DNA of 55,155 bases from Zopfochytrium polystomum (lineage: Eukaryota; Chytridiomycota; Chytridiomycetes; Chytridiales; Chytridiaceae). The notes under the pieces were generated by a model. That model was not told where the DNA came from. It made no database searches and saw nothing but the letters and a program-made list of their open reading frames with translations. The position numbers and the translations under genes were made by a program. Within the stretch, counting starts at the first letter, position 1; the number at the start of each line of letters is the position of its first letter. Shown here one piece after another: positions 43,201-52,932 of this stretch. Where the stretch lies: NCBI GenBank assembly GCA_025765615.1, contig JAIVFJ010000373.1, positions 1-55,155 on the forward strand. Direction: 5' to 3'.

Positions 43201-45309
43201 TTCTCTGTTCCGCGGGGAGGAAGTCGGCGGCATCAGCGCGTCGTCGCGCAACTCGCCGTTGACGTCGCGCCGGACCGGAGGCGCCTTTGGATCCCACCCG
43301 ACCCCGCGGATTCGGCTTGACAACAACGCCTTCGGCCGTCGGGACCACCTGCCAGAGGCGTACTACAGCATGGAGTCTCCAGCAACGGACGGCACCGGGA
43401 GCAGCTTCCAGGACGCGTTTTCCCTGTTGCACATTCCTTTGCAGCCCGGCGAGCCCAAAACGCCACGGGCTCCCAACACGCCGACCGACAGCCAAGCCGG
43501 GTTCCTGGGTCTTCGGAAGGCTTCGTCGCAAGTGTTTGAAAACGACTGTGCGGCAAGCGCCACCCCGCGGGCTGGGGGTCGACTTGGTGCAGGGCGACTT
43601 CGGGACGGCGCACTCGATCGATCCGGCGATGTACGGGATCGCGCCTGGACTTGTTGTCGGGTCATCCGGAAGCGGGGGGAGCGGTTGGTGATCACTTATT
43701 TATCGAGGGGCATCCTCGGCGCGGTTCCAAGACCGACCGACGGGCGCTCGCCCTCGGCTGTCCAGCGACGGGCTATTCCCCGCAGATTGGGAGCAGATCG
43801 ACGGACGCTCGGCGGCCGACCAGAAATCACTCGCGTCTCGCGCCTCGAGAGGTAGCATGGACGCTTCGTTCCACGATCGGCAGAACGGATACGCACCCTT
43901 CCGCGCCATGGGCTACGACTTGACCGGCCTGATTGCAGACGCCGCGTCCGTCGACGGGTCCAGCCGTCACTCACTCTCCGGCTCGCCGCAGCTGTCGCGG
44001 AGGTTCTCGATCCCGAGCAACTTGGGCGTCCGGGGTCGATGGGACTCGGATTCGCAGGTGGACCATATGCGCATGATGGACGAGTTGGCGCATAACCCGC
44101 CCGAGCCGCTCGTGTCATCCCTCGGCCCGCGTCCGCCCGCGCGGATCGTGACACACGATTTGGGCGACCGGATACACGGAAAGTCGGGGGGACCGTCGTC
44201 CTTGTCGCATTTCGGGCCAAAGAGCGCGACGACGGAGCGAGGGTCCCACGCTGCGCTTCCTGACCTGGAGCGGATCCGACCCCGTGCACAGCCAATACCA
44301 CCAACGGCAGCAGCAGTACGGCGCCAGCCCCGTCACGATCGCGCCCATCTCGCAACAATCGTTCTTCAATTGTCCGCCCTCCCACACCGCCCAATCCCCG
44401 CGCAGCCCGTACCACACCACCACCTTCCCGCACCAATCCCGCCCCGGCCACCTCCCAGGCCCGCAGCTGGTGCCCCCCTCCCAGATGCACCAAGCTACCG
44501 CCGCAGCTCAGTGTTCCAGAAACGGCATTCCATCGCCTCCCTCGCGTCCACGGATACAGGTTCGGGGGGCCAGAGCAGTCTGACGGCCGGCATCGCAGGC
44601 GGCGGTGAATCGACACCAGCAGAGCTTGCAGCACGCGGATTTGGCGCGGAGGGGCAGCGTTAGCACGTTGAACCAGGACGCGACGGTCGGGAGCCAGTAC
44701 CACCAGCGGGCCTTTGGTGGCGCCGGGGATCCGCTGCTGTCGATCGCGTCCGGGGTTGGTCCGCTGGCGTACAGAATGCCCATGGACCAGGCAAAGTTCC
44801 AGCAGCAGCAGCAGCCGCTGCAGGGTTCGGTTCAGCAGCAGCAGCAACCGCATACGCAGCAGCTCCTCGCACGTCGGCTGTTTGAACGACGGAGCCGACA
44901 CGCGTCGTCCTCGCCTCCGACGCAGCTCCCGGCCTCGGCGGCGGCGACTGTGGCTATGCTCACAGCGCGGGGGGGGAGCTTCCCGATGCCGCTTGTTATT
45001 CCTTCGTCTTCCTCGTCGACGTTGGGATTTGGTCAGACGGCGGCGGCCGCGGCGGCGGCAGGTAGCAGCAGCGCGGGTCTCGCGAGCGCCGGCGCGCCGC
45101 CGTACTTTTACGGAGGGGTGATGCCGGGGGGTAGTCCGCTGGCGGCCGTGCCTCCGACATCGGCGGCGGCGGCGTTTGCGCCCGTGTCGTACTTGTCGGG
45201 GGGAAAGGGCGGGGGGAGGGCTGGGACGGGGGTCGAGGTGGGCGGCGGCGGGGATGAAGGTGGTGGTGGTGGGATGCCGGCGTCGGCGAGGGGTGACGGG
45301 GAAGGATGA
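40277..45309 (+). CDS. YAK1: Yak1-type DYRK protein kinase
   Basis: Exons 40277-41017, 41114-41310, 41401-41554, 41633-41875, 41948-41964, 42038-42392, 42448-42565, 42636-43687, then from 43766. A His/Pro/Ser-rich N-terminus precedes the Yak1 signature (NPRRVLTKPSKPKHNDGYDN, DYILYVNDVLG). The kinase domain starts at about residue 313: GQGTFGQV loop, AVKVIK lysine, HCDLKPEN, DFGSAC, and the DYRK autophosphorylated activation loop YTYIQSRFYRSPEV. Yak1 slows growth under nutrient stress, downstream of PKA/TOR. After the kinase, a Ser/Gln/His-rich tail needs one G removed from 43574-43578. A 78-nt intron (43688-43765) restores the frame, but at least two further frame changes (about 44200-44290 and 44500-44600) remain unresolved before the stop at 45309. 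The kinase assignment is very secure; the C-terminal model is not. Confidence 0.92.
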
Positions 45310-47644
45310 CCTTCTATTTTTTATCTTGAAGGCGACTACCTCGATGATAAGCCAGTGTTGCTGCGTGCCATTAAAACCTTCCTTGTCAACATGGTCCGGA
45401 CAGCCTTCGAATAATCTACGTAGAAATAAATAGCAAATGGCATCACCAGCAGCAGTGGTAGCTGCCGCCTCCGCCGCAGTCGCACCCGTCCCTCCTCATC
45501 TGCGACGAACGTTCCATTTGCTACACACCCATCGCCTCCATCGCACGCACCTTGTTTCGGGCTCGCATCATGTACGCAGCAAACCCTTGGCGGGACAGCC
45601 GCCGCACCATCAACCCTTCCCGTCGCCGCCACCGCCGCCACCCCCCGCCGCCGTCGCCGTCGACGTCCTCCGATCCTCGATCGCCCGCCCATTTTGAGGC
45701 CATGATTAAGATGCTGTCCGATCGATTTGGCGCCGAGCTGCGGCGCGTAGAGGAGCAGAGGAGGCTGCCCCAACAGGGCCTTTTCTGTCTTCTCTCCTCC
45801 GCTATCCGCTGCAACTCCGCGATATGAATGGCAGTGTGAACGCTTACCGCTAGTTTCAGTCTCACAGAAAGAAGTAACACACTCATCTCGACATCACCCT
45901 GTAACCTCGCCCGGCAGTTCCTCTTGCCACTTGCGTTTCCGCCCAATGCTGCTCCTCGTACTTCTGCCCCTCGGAGCGCTGCAATTGCAATTATGCAGCA
46001 AGTACTTGTGGACGGCGGGAGCAGGTGAGGAGTTCCTCGGCCGATGACGAGTGGCGTTCGGTCGTGGCAAAAGCGAAGCCAGTAGCGAGGCGAATCGGGC
46101 AACAATCGCGTGTGGTGCACGAGAAGTGCGTCTTTGATGAAAATGTGGCGGGTTGTTGAGAGGGGGGTTGGACAAAGCGGGTTAAGTGCGATGATGGGCG
46201 TGGGCAACCAGTTGGCTGAGAACGACGCAAGATGGCGCTGAGGGGGGAATTGTTCTGAAGGACACTCTGCGTAACCCGGAGCGCTTCCAACGCGAGCAAG
46301 CACTCGCCCCACTCCATACCCTCCAAGCGACCTTTGGTGGTCCGAACCAAAAGAAATGCAGCTGGCAACGGCGGCAAATTCCACTTAACTCATATTGTTT
46401 TATTTCCCCTTCAGCTTTCGCGATCACCCCTGCAAAGGGCTAAAACGCGATCAACGTTTTTCATGATCGCTTTATGATTGATTTTGAACACTGGCGGGCG
46501 CTTTCTTGCCACTCGTCTAGCTTGATCATTGCAGCTAGTAACGCAGCAATGCCGTAGCCTGAAACGGCGTCGACGCTTTTCGCACGTTCTGCCGCGAGCT
46601 CTTGTGGGGTTTTGAAAGCGGGCAAGCTGGTTTGGCTCTTTAGGTTGGAAAGTATTCAGCAAACAAATTGGGTTAAGAGTCGATGGTTGGACGTGCGAGT
46701 GGTGGTCCGGTCGCACCAAGGCGAAGCCGAAAGCGGTCGCGTGTGTGAGTAGACGAACAGGACTGAGCCTTTTGATGCGCATGCGGCGAGCTGTTGGGCA
46801 GCTGGCACGCACACCCAGCCGGGACCGAGATGCCGCTGCGCAAGATCGTTCAAGAAAACTCTGCCTTTGGTGGGGTAATAGAATTTCGGAACATCGCATT
46901 AACAAGCTACTACCGCCGAAGGGCAGTGGCCCGTTGATGGCGAATCGATGGAGGCATCCGGCGTCTCGGGCACATCAGCGCAATTTGGTTCCTTGAGCAC
47001 AGCTCATGAATACGCTAACAGAGTGGCGCCCGAACCGTCTGAGCTGATCGATTCTCCGAACTTCAGGCGGCTCTATGAAAATGATCACACCGTATCTAAC
47101 CCACACTACTGAGTGCAGAAACCAAAAGCATTTGGATTTGACTTGTTACTTTCTGAGTAATCCACAGGCATCACAGCGCCTCCTTTTTTCTTTTTTTTTT
47201 TTTTTTTCCCTTACTTTTTTTTATGCTTCTCCCGCCGTATCTCCCTGACCCCGACCGCTTCCGCCTTGACCATCGTGCGGTTCCAACGCCACCAAGCGCT
47301 CGCTCTCTACTCCATTCCTCCGGCTTCGCTGGGAAATGCTGGCCGTCGCGGCCTTGCAGATCATCTGGACTTTCGTCTGCGATCTGCGATGGTGCGCATT
47401 GGGTCTGTGGACATTTGTTGTGCGTGTGAACTTCAGCTTGAAGCAAGTACAGGCGGTGTCACTCGGCCAACACGAGAAGAATTTTTCGTGAGTTTAGCTC
47501 CGGTGCTGTGACTCTTAATTTGTTCGAAACCAGGTGCTTCTGGAATGAGGTAAACGTAGCTTCTAGAAATCATTAGCGATGTTGGTTGGGTTGGTACAGC
47601 AAATGTTCTTCTATTATTAGTCACACACACACAAGGAAATGGAA
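45310..47644. other. Long region without a convincing gene
   Basis: 2.3 kb. A small plus-strand frame (45437-45697, 86 codons from ATG, Ala/Pro/His-rich) could be a short gene, but another frame over the same DNA (FEAMIKMLSDRFGAELRRVE) looks equally coding. I cannot choose. Segments near 46040-46130 and 46690-46760 are diverged copies of each other (both carry GAGTGG, GCGAAGCC, TCGCGTGTG). A T-rich block lies at 47180-47222. Confidence 0.4.
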
Positions 47645-49084
47645 TCACGTTGCAGTGGGATCCAGCAGCCCGCTTGCTTCCCACCAGACAACAACCTCCC
47701 GCTTCCCATGGTTCCGCGCCCACTGAAAACCATCAACCGAAAGCTTCAAAGGGAGCCCGCTATCCTTCCACCACTGAAGGACAGGAATGCTTTTTCGGTC
47801 GCCTGTCTCGTAAACAGAGCTTCCGACCATGCTTGCATTCACAAGCGACCTGTCCGTGTACTCCAGTTTCAAGCCACTCTCCTTCCACCACTGGAGAACC
47901 TCAATGCGAGCATAATGAGATGCAACATCCATGGCGCCCTTGTACTTGAGCAGTAATCCGCTGTCCTTCCACCACTGCAAGACATCAAGGTGTCCTCTTC
48001 CACTGGCAAGGGACATTGACCACTCGTAGCGGAGCTCCAGACCACTGTCTTTCCACCACTGCAGCACCGCTGTGTGGCCGTTACAACTGGCCCCATCCAT
48101 GGCTCCAGCATCATATTTGAGTTCGAGACCACTGTCCTTCCACCACTGAAGGACCGGTATTTGCCCATCCCTACTCGCCAATTCCAATGCATGGCTGTTG
48201 TACTTAAACTCCAGGCCAGAGTCCTTCCACCATTGCAGAACATCCACGAAGCCTTTGTGGCTCGCATTTTCCATGGGGCCGGCCCTGTATGTGAGTGGCT
48301 TCCCTGCCTTGTACGTGAGTGGCAGGCCAGAGTCCTTCCACCACTGCAGGACACCGACGTGGCCCCACAAGCTGGCTTTGTCCATTTCAAATTCGTGGGG
48401 GAGGTCCAGTCCGCTAAGCCGCCACCAGTTGAGCACTTTGACTTGGCCGTTGACCGTCGCCGAGTCAGTTCCTCCAGCAGTGTCAAACTCCACGCCGGCC
48501 GCGACCGCCCATTCAAGTGCGGATACTTGGCCCTTTGCGCAGGCTTCGGGAAAAAACTCTGTCTTGAACCACGGTGGGAGGGCGTCGAACGTGTGCAGAA
48601 ATGGAAGGCAGTCCATGCTGCGGGATTGTTTTAAATTTTTTTTAAAGAGTGATTTCCTGGTTAGATCAAAGATTCTTTGCAAGAGAGTGACGTTGAGAAG
48701 TAAGGCTAAGAAAGGGATGGGGAACAAGGATGTCGGCGCGAAACTCAACTGGCGAAAGATGAGTCTTGGTTGGGCGTTGCTCAACTGGACGAGCGCCGTG
48801 GCAGCCGTGCCGATCTGTCTGAATAGCGTCGCAAAGCGATGGATCGTGCGCGGGTTGTCGCCTGCGTAGCTGCAGATCTCGGCGATTACATGAGGGGGTA
48901 GGACTCTTTGCTCGTGGTGGGGCGGGGCGGGCGGGGCGGGCGGGGTGGGCGTTGTCGTCCGCGAGACTCTCATTCTTGCTGTATCTTTCCTTGTCAGTCG
49001 GGCCATCAGATTGATTCTTCGTGAAAGCTGGGACAAGCTTCTCCCCAACTGGCCTTGGAACCGAGAGAGCTTGAGGTTCAGCAC
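47645..49084 (-). CDS. WW-repeat protein 1 (VLQWWKDSGL repeats, F-box-like N-terminus)
   Basis: 479 aa, single exon. After a basic leader and Pro-rich stretch comes an F-box-like segment (VLPPHVIAEICSYAGDNPRT, then HRFATLF). About ten units of a roughly 29-residue repeat follow, with core VLQWWKDSGLELKYDxxAMxxASxxGH, seven of them almost identical through WWKDSGL. The NGH/xVLxWW rhythm suggests an ankyrin-derived two-helix repeat, shorter than the usual 33 residues and with an invariant Trp pair; that origin is inference. Two intact and two decayed copies in this window indicate an expanding local family. Likely an intracellular recognition or adaptor protein; binding partner unknown. All frames are intact. 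Confidence 0.8.
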   Translation of the reverse strand: MLNLKLSRFQGQLGRSLSQLSRRINLMARLTRKDTARMRVSRTTTPTPPAPPAPPHHEQRVLPPHVIAEICSYAGDNPRTIHRFATLFRQIGTAATALVQLSNAQPRLIFRQLSFAPTSLFPIPFLALLLNVTLLQRIFDLTRKSLFKKNLKQSRSMDCLPFLHTFDALPPWFKTEFFPEACAKGQVSALEWAVAAGVEFDTAGGTDSATVNGQVKVLNWWRLSGLDLPHEFEMDKASLWGHVGVLQWWKDSGLPLTYKAGKPLTYRAGPMENASHKGFVDVLQWWKDSGLEFKYNSHALELASRDGQIPVLQWWKDSGLELKYDAGAMDGASCNGHTAVLQWWKDSGLELRYEWSMSLASGRGHLDVLQWWKDSGLLLKYKGAMDVASHYARIEVLQWWKESGLKLEYTDRSLVNASMVGSSVYETGDRKSIPVLQWWKDSGLPLKLSVDGFQWARNHGKREVVVWWEASGLLDPTAT

Positions 49085-50437
49085 AGCGAGCGTTGTTGGG
49101 TCATCTCAAGCAATTTCTGACTGGCCAAACCCCCCCAATAATCACCGAGGGGGGTGTTTTCAACCCAATGTCACCACCGCAACATTGCCGCTGCACTGAT
49201 TTTGATTGAGGCCACGCTGTCGCTGTCTGCGTTCGATGATGACTCTCGTGTCTGTGGTTAAGAATATGGCTGCAACTACGGGACTGCGTTGCGCAAGAGG
49301 GGTGGTGAATTTGATTTAGAACAGATTCATAACGCCTGTGTAGCTCAGTGGTAGCCTTACACTTGAATCTTTGTGGTTGCAATGTATGGGTGACTATGTC
49401 CAGGTATCACCTTGGCAAACCCACCCCATGCACTACGGACTTACAGGGTCATCAGGCATCTCCACCATACCACTCCTTGTGATTCAAGACTCTACTCTTT
49501 CTTGTTGCCTTCAACAGCTGGCGTCGTGACTTGAACCCTGGGCCCTTGAGTGACAGATACCCAGACCCCCCATGCTTTCCCAGCTAGGCTCTTGTGAGGG
49601 GCCGCGTGGATAACACCACCGATAAAGACATTTGAGTCGGCGGCTCGATACGTTTGCCTATGCCCGGAATCGAACGCCAACAAGGTCGTCGCGACATGAG
49701 CGAGGCAGTTTCGGGGAATGGACTGAGCACTGCACACGCAAATCACACAGTTTCGTGCAGATCGAAAAGCTCGTAGTACTTGCACTGATGCACTTTCCTT
49801 TCTACCATTCCAAGCGCGTTTGTCAAGCCATTCGCGGACCCTACTCTGCCAGTGCATCGTACTTCAATGGTAATAAGTTTTCCTCACTCTTTTCAATGCT
49901 GAAGGATGTCGATTCACCCCCTCGCTCGCCAACGCCATCTGATCATTCCTCCCAAAAAATTGGGTGGAGAGTTGATCGAGGCAATCGAGCGGTTTCAATT
50001 GCGACGATGGAGACATTTCGCGATGGCCCAATGACAGGCACCGAAACCTCCGCGTTGCGCGCAATTTGTTGCAAACGAAAGCGCTTCTCGCCAATGTTAT
50101 GACATCGAAATGTTGATTCAAACGCGAAACTCCCAATCCAACAAACCGTCATTCAAGCCGTCGAGATACCGTCGGAAGGTTCCATCGAAGACCGTGAATT
50201 GTCGGGGCTCACTCTTTCAAACAAAAACCACCGCTGGCCCTATGGTGTTGTTAAATATCGCTGGCTGCTTCATAGCGACAAAAGTTTATACATTGAACCG
50301 CAGGATAGATCTCCTCAACCCTTTCCCTCTTCACCGAAGAATGCGCTCGCCTGACGCGAAGCGACTCCGGTGGAGCGGCAATGTAAGGGCAAAGGTTTCG
50401 AATCGACAGGATGTGAGGATAGAATGCCATGTGTAGG
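49085..50437. other. Intergenic with tRNA-like fragments
   Basis: No gene is supported. At 49334-49380 a perfect Pol III A-box-like TAGCTCAGTGG is followed by a degenerate B-box, and near 49510-49600 (minus) a GGGTTCAAGTC B-box-like motif appears. Neither folds into a complete tRNA. Confidence 0.35.
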
Positions 50438-50690
50438 TGTCCTGTCGCTTCGTGCAGCGGTAACATGGAGCCCTATCGTTGTCGGGTCAGGAGTTCTATT
50501 CCTATCGTTATTCTAATTAAACTTCGAGAATATCGCACATATCGCCATCAAAGTGCGATATTATTTTTTTGTTGCGATGGTGCGGAAACCCCTGTTTTTT
50601 TTCGTTATGGCGGCAGAAAACGCATATCGCCACACAAATGTCGCGATAATTGTTGGTATCGCCATGTCGATTCGAAACCTTAGTAAGGGC
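50438..50690 (+). mobile_element. SINE-like element, copy 1
   Basis: Paired with the inverted copy at 51000-51245. The head reads GCAGCGG, AGCCCTATCGTTGTCGGG and a B-box-like GAGTTCTATTCC, resembling a decayed tRNA. The tail (50636-50661) matches copy 2 at 25 of 26 positions (AAATGTCGCGATAATTG core). No open reading frame. Class assignment is inferred from the tRNA-like head and shared tail. Confidence 0.45.
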
Positions 50691-50999
50691 TAGCGATCAA
50701 TCGCACTGCTCAGGTTTACCCCTCGTCTCGCAGCCGCAGAACGTTTGACTCCAGCTTATCGCAAGGTCGAGAACACATTCTGTCTAGTTGCATAGGTTTG
50801 TACCTGGCCGCTCCATCCATCTCTCTACACCGAAAATCCTCTCCAACCCGCTTTCCTTCGACCACAGCACGCTCGGAACAGCCTCGCTCCCGTCCCAAAA
50901 AGGGTATGCGTCGCGCGCGTTTCGATGATCACCATCGCCCGCTTGCGCGGTTGTTGCGAGGACCATACGCGACGAGGTTGAGAGCAAGGACCGGAGTAA

Positions 51000-51245
51000 G
51001 GATCTAGGTCGATAGTCCGATACCGACAATTATCGCGACATTTATATCGGATGTACCGTTTGCGATTTCGAAAGGTGGATAATTCCTGCTTTGGTACGAT
51101 AGCGTTTTGCGTATTTTGGCGACAATTATCGGGATTATTGTCACTTGACATTGTATCGACTGCATATCGACACGGATTAAGCCCGCGAGCCCGAGAACGA
51201 TAAGCTGCTTCTCTGCCACTGAACCAGATGGCAATTATCGTTATA
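51000..51245 (-). mobile_element. SINE-like element, copy 2 (inverted)
   Basis: On the minus strand the head has an A-box-like TGGTTCAGTGG, then AGCTTATCGTTCTCGGG and GGGCTTAATCC, parallel to copy 1. The tail, 51043 to 51018, is the near-identical 26 bp. The middles have diverged but both are rich in CGATA motifs. About 300 bp of unrelated DNA separates the copies. Confidence 0.45.
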
Positions 51246-51308
51246 TTCCATCAATTTGGAACCTTAACCTGGAGGAGATCGCTGACTGAAAACTGAGCAA
51301 AGACAGTT

Positions 51309-52100
51309 ATGCCCAAACCACCATCTGCACAGCGACCACCCGAGGCGGGCGGCATCGGCGGAGCCGCCTCATGTCCACCGTCGCCGCGACGACATGACGC
51401 TCCCCGGCTCCCGTCCTTTATCGCATCGATCATCTGCGCCTACATTGTGGATTCGCAAACCTCCTATCGACTCGCAACTCTCGTCCACCTGCACCGAACG
51501 CAAACCGCTGCTCTCCTTTCGCTTCGCAGCCGCGGCGGCCTCCGAAAAACCCCACTCGACTTTGTGCGCTCGGTCAGCCTCCTCGACTTCTTCAAGCAAA
51601 ATCTATCGCGCCAGGCGATCGGCGTCTTATATTCAGCCGAAGCCATGGACTCTGCAGACTCTGCAGAAATTCTACAGTGGTGGAGGGACAGCGGGCTGGA
51701 GACAAGGTACACCGAGGACGCGATGATTTTGGCCAGCGGCAACGGACAAATCTGGAACTTGCAGTGGTGGAAAGACTGCGGACTTCCGCTCAAGTACAGC
51801 GCTCGAGCAATGTCAGAAGCGTCCAAAATGGGTTGGACACATGTGCTGCAATGGTGGAAGGACAGTGGGCTCGAGTTAAAGTACGATGAAGCAGCGATTA
51901 CTTTTGCCTCTGAAAACGGTCATGTTCGTGTGTTGCAGTGGTGGAAAGACAGCGGCCTTCCTCTAGAATACGACACGGAAGCAGCCGAGTGCGCCACATT
52001 GAATGGACGTGTTGAAGTTCTGGACTGGTGGTTGAGCAGTGGGCTCGAACTGAAGTGCGACCATTGGAGGCTGCCAGTCGGTGTCCCTCGATGCGCATGA
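51309..52100 (+). CDS. WW-repeat protein 2, probably C-terminally truncated
   Basis: 263 aa, single exon. The N-terminus parallels protein 1 (LPSFIASIICAYIVDSQTSY, RLATLVHL) with an F-box-like character. Five repeat units follow: EILQWWRDSGLETRY, NLQWWKDCGLPLKYS, VLQWWKDSGLELKYD, VLQWWKDSGLPLEYD, VLDWWLSSGLELKC. Near 52060 the frame breaks: the adjacent frame continues with LEAASRCPSMRMMNKWKNSG and LELIYS, a further unit, so a missing base has cut the protein short by at least one repeat. Whether this is real decay or assembly error is open. Oriented opposite to the neighbouring F-box/WD40 gene. Confidence 0.72.
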   Translation: MPKPPSAQRPPEAGGIGGAASCPPSPRRHDAPRLPSFIASIICAYIVDSQTSYRLATLVHLHRTQTAALLSLRSRGGLRKTPLDFVRSVSLLDFFKQNLSRQAIGVLYSAEAMDSADSAEILQWWRDSGLETRYTEDAMILASGNGQIWNLQWWKDCGLPLKYSARAMSEASKMGWTHVLQWWKDSGLELKYDEAAITFASENGHVRVLQWWKDSGLPLEYDTEAAECATLNGRVEVLDWWLSSGLELKCDHWRLPVGVPRCA

Positions 52101-52932
52101 TGAACAAGTGGAAGAACAGTGGACTGGAGCTGATTTATTCTTATTATCTGATCTCTTGCAGAACATGTCCCAACAAACTTAAACAGAAATGCAATGACAG
52201 AACTTTCAAAATATATTCAGTCTCTGTGTGGCGTTTGGCCCCACCCCTCCCCACACCGCCCTGCACCGTCGAGACCGCCAGCCGTTCCCACTGCAGCGCC
52301 AGAGTTGCTGCCGCTGGACACACGGTCCTCCGCAGCACAAGCAGTGTGGGGCGGCAATGGACGGCTGAGAAGAGGGACAGATCGTTGAGGAGGAGACTCA
52401 GCACACTCTCCTCCGACCAGCCAACCAAGCGACCAGCGATCCCTCCTGGACTCGCAAAAGGGCAACGACAACGGAAAGGGTGGCGGCCGGCCTTCCCAAA
52501 AATGTTGCAGCCTGCCCGGAGCGTATGAGTGTATTTTCCCTATTTGAGGAGCAAGCTGCGACGATCGAATGTTGCCACTACGAGACGGGCAACCAGTTTA
52601 AGCGGAAAGTGCACGACGCACTTTGTAATCACTGGCGCTGAACTGCGGCTTATGTTCGACGGGTCGATGACGTGCCTCTTCCACCGTCTGACTTGGACTC
52701 GAAAATCGGCTCGGTCAGCTCAGTGCTGGCATCGACCTTCTGGAACAGTCGTGGAACTTAAGTCAACTATCCCATTTGCCGCGTCATTCATAACGAATAA
52801 AAAGCAGTCTGTTCTCATAACGACATGCCTGTTCCGCCAAGTAGCGGTCTCCGCAATGCAGACGGTCAGTCAGAATGAATGACTTCGTCATTGCTTGGCA
52901 TCCTCTGTTTTTTTTTATTTCAGTCCCACACG
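52101..52932. other. Intergenic after WW-repeat gene 2
   Basis: Beyond the out-of-frame final repeat (to about 52150) nothing is supportable. Confidence 0.45.

Noticed and set aside
45521..46384. 287-codon minus-strand frame
   Set aside because: Competing frames on both strands look equally plausible and none contains a recognisable motif.
49334..49380. A tRNA gene starting GCCTGTGTAGCTCAGTGG
   Set aside because: The A-box is perfect but no matching 3' acceptor strand or anticodon stem forms, so it is at best a tRNA-derived fragment.
49640..49720. B-box-like GTTCGATTCC on the minus strand as a tRNA
   Set aside because: T stem does not pair (TGGCG against CCGGG) and no D or anticodon arm is present.
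49632..50102. 156-codon plus-strand frame
   Set aside because: No recognisable domain, Ser/Arg mix consistent with chance, and no supporting splice or promoter signal.
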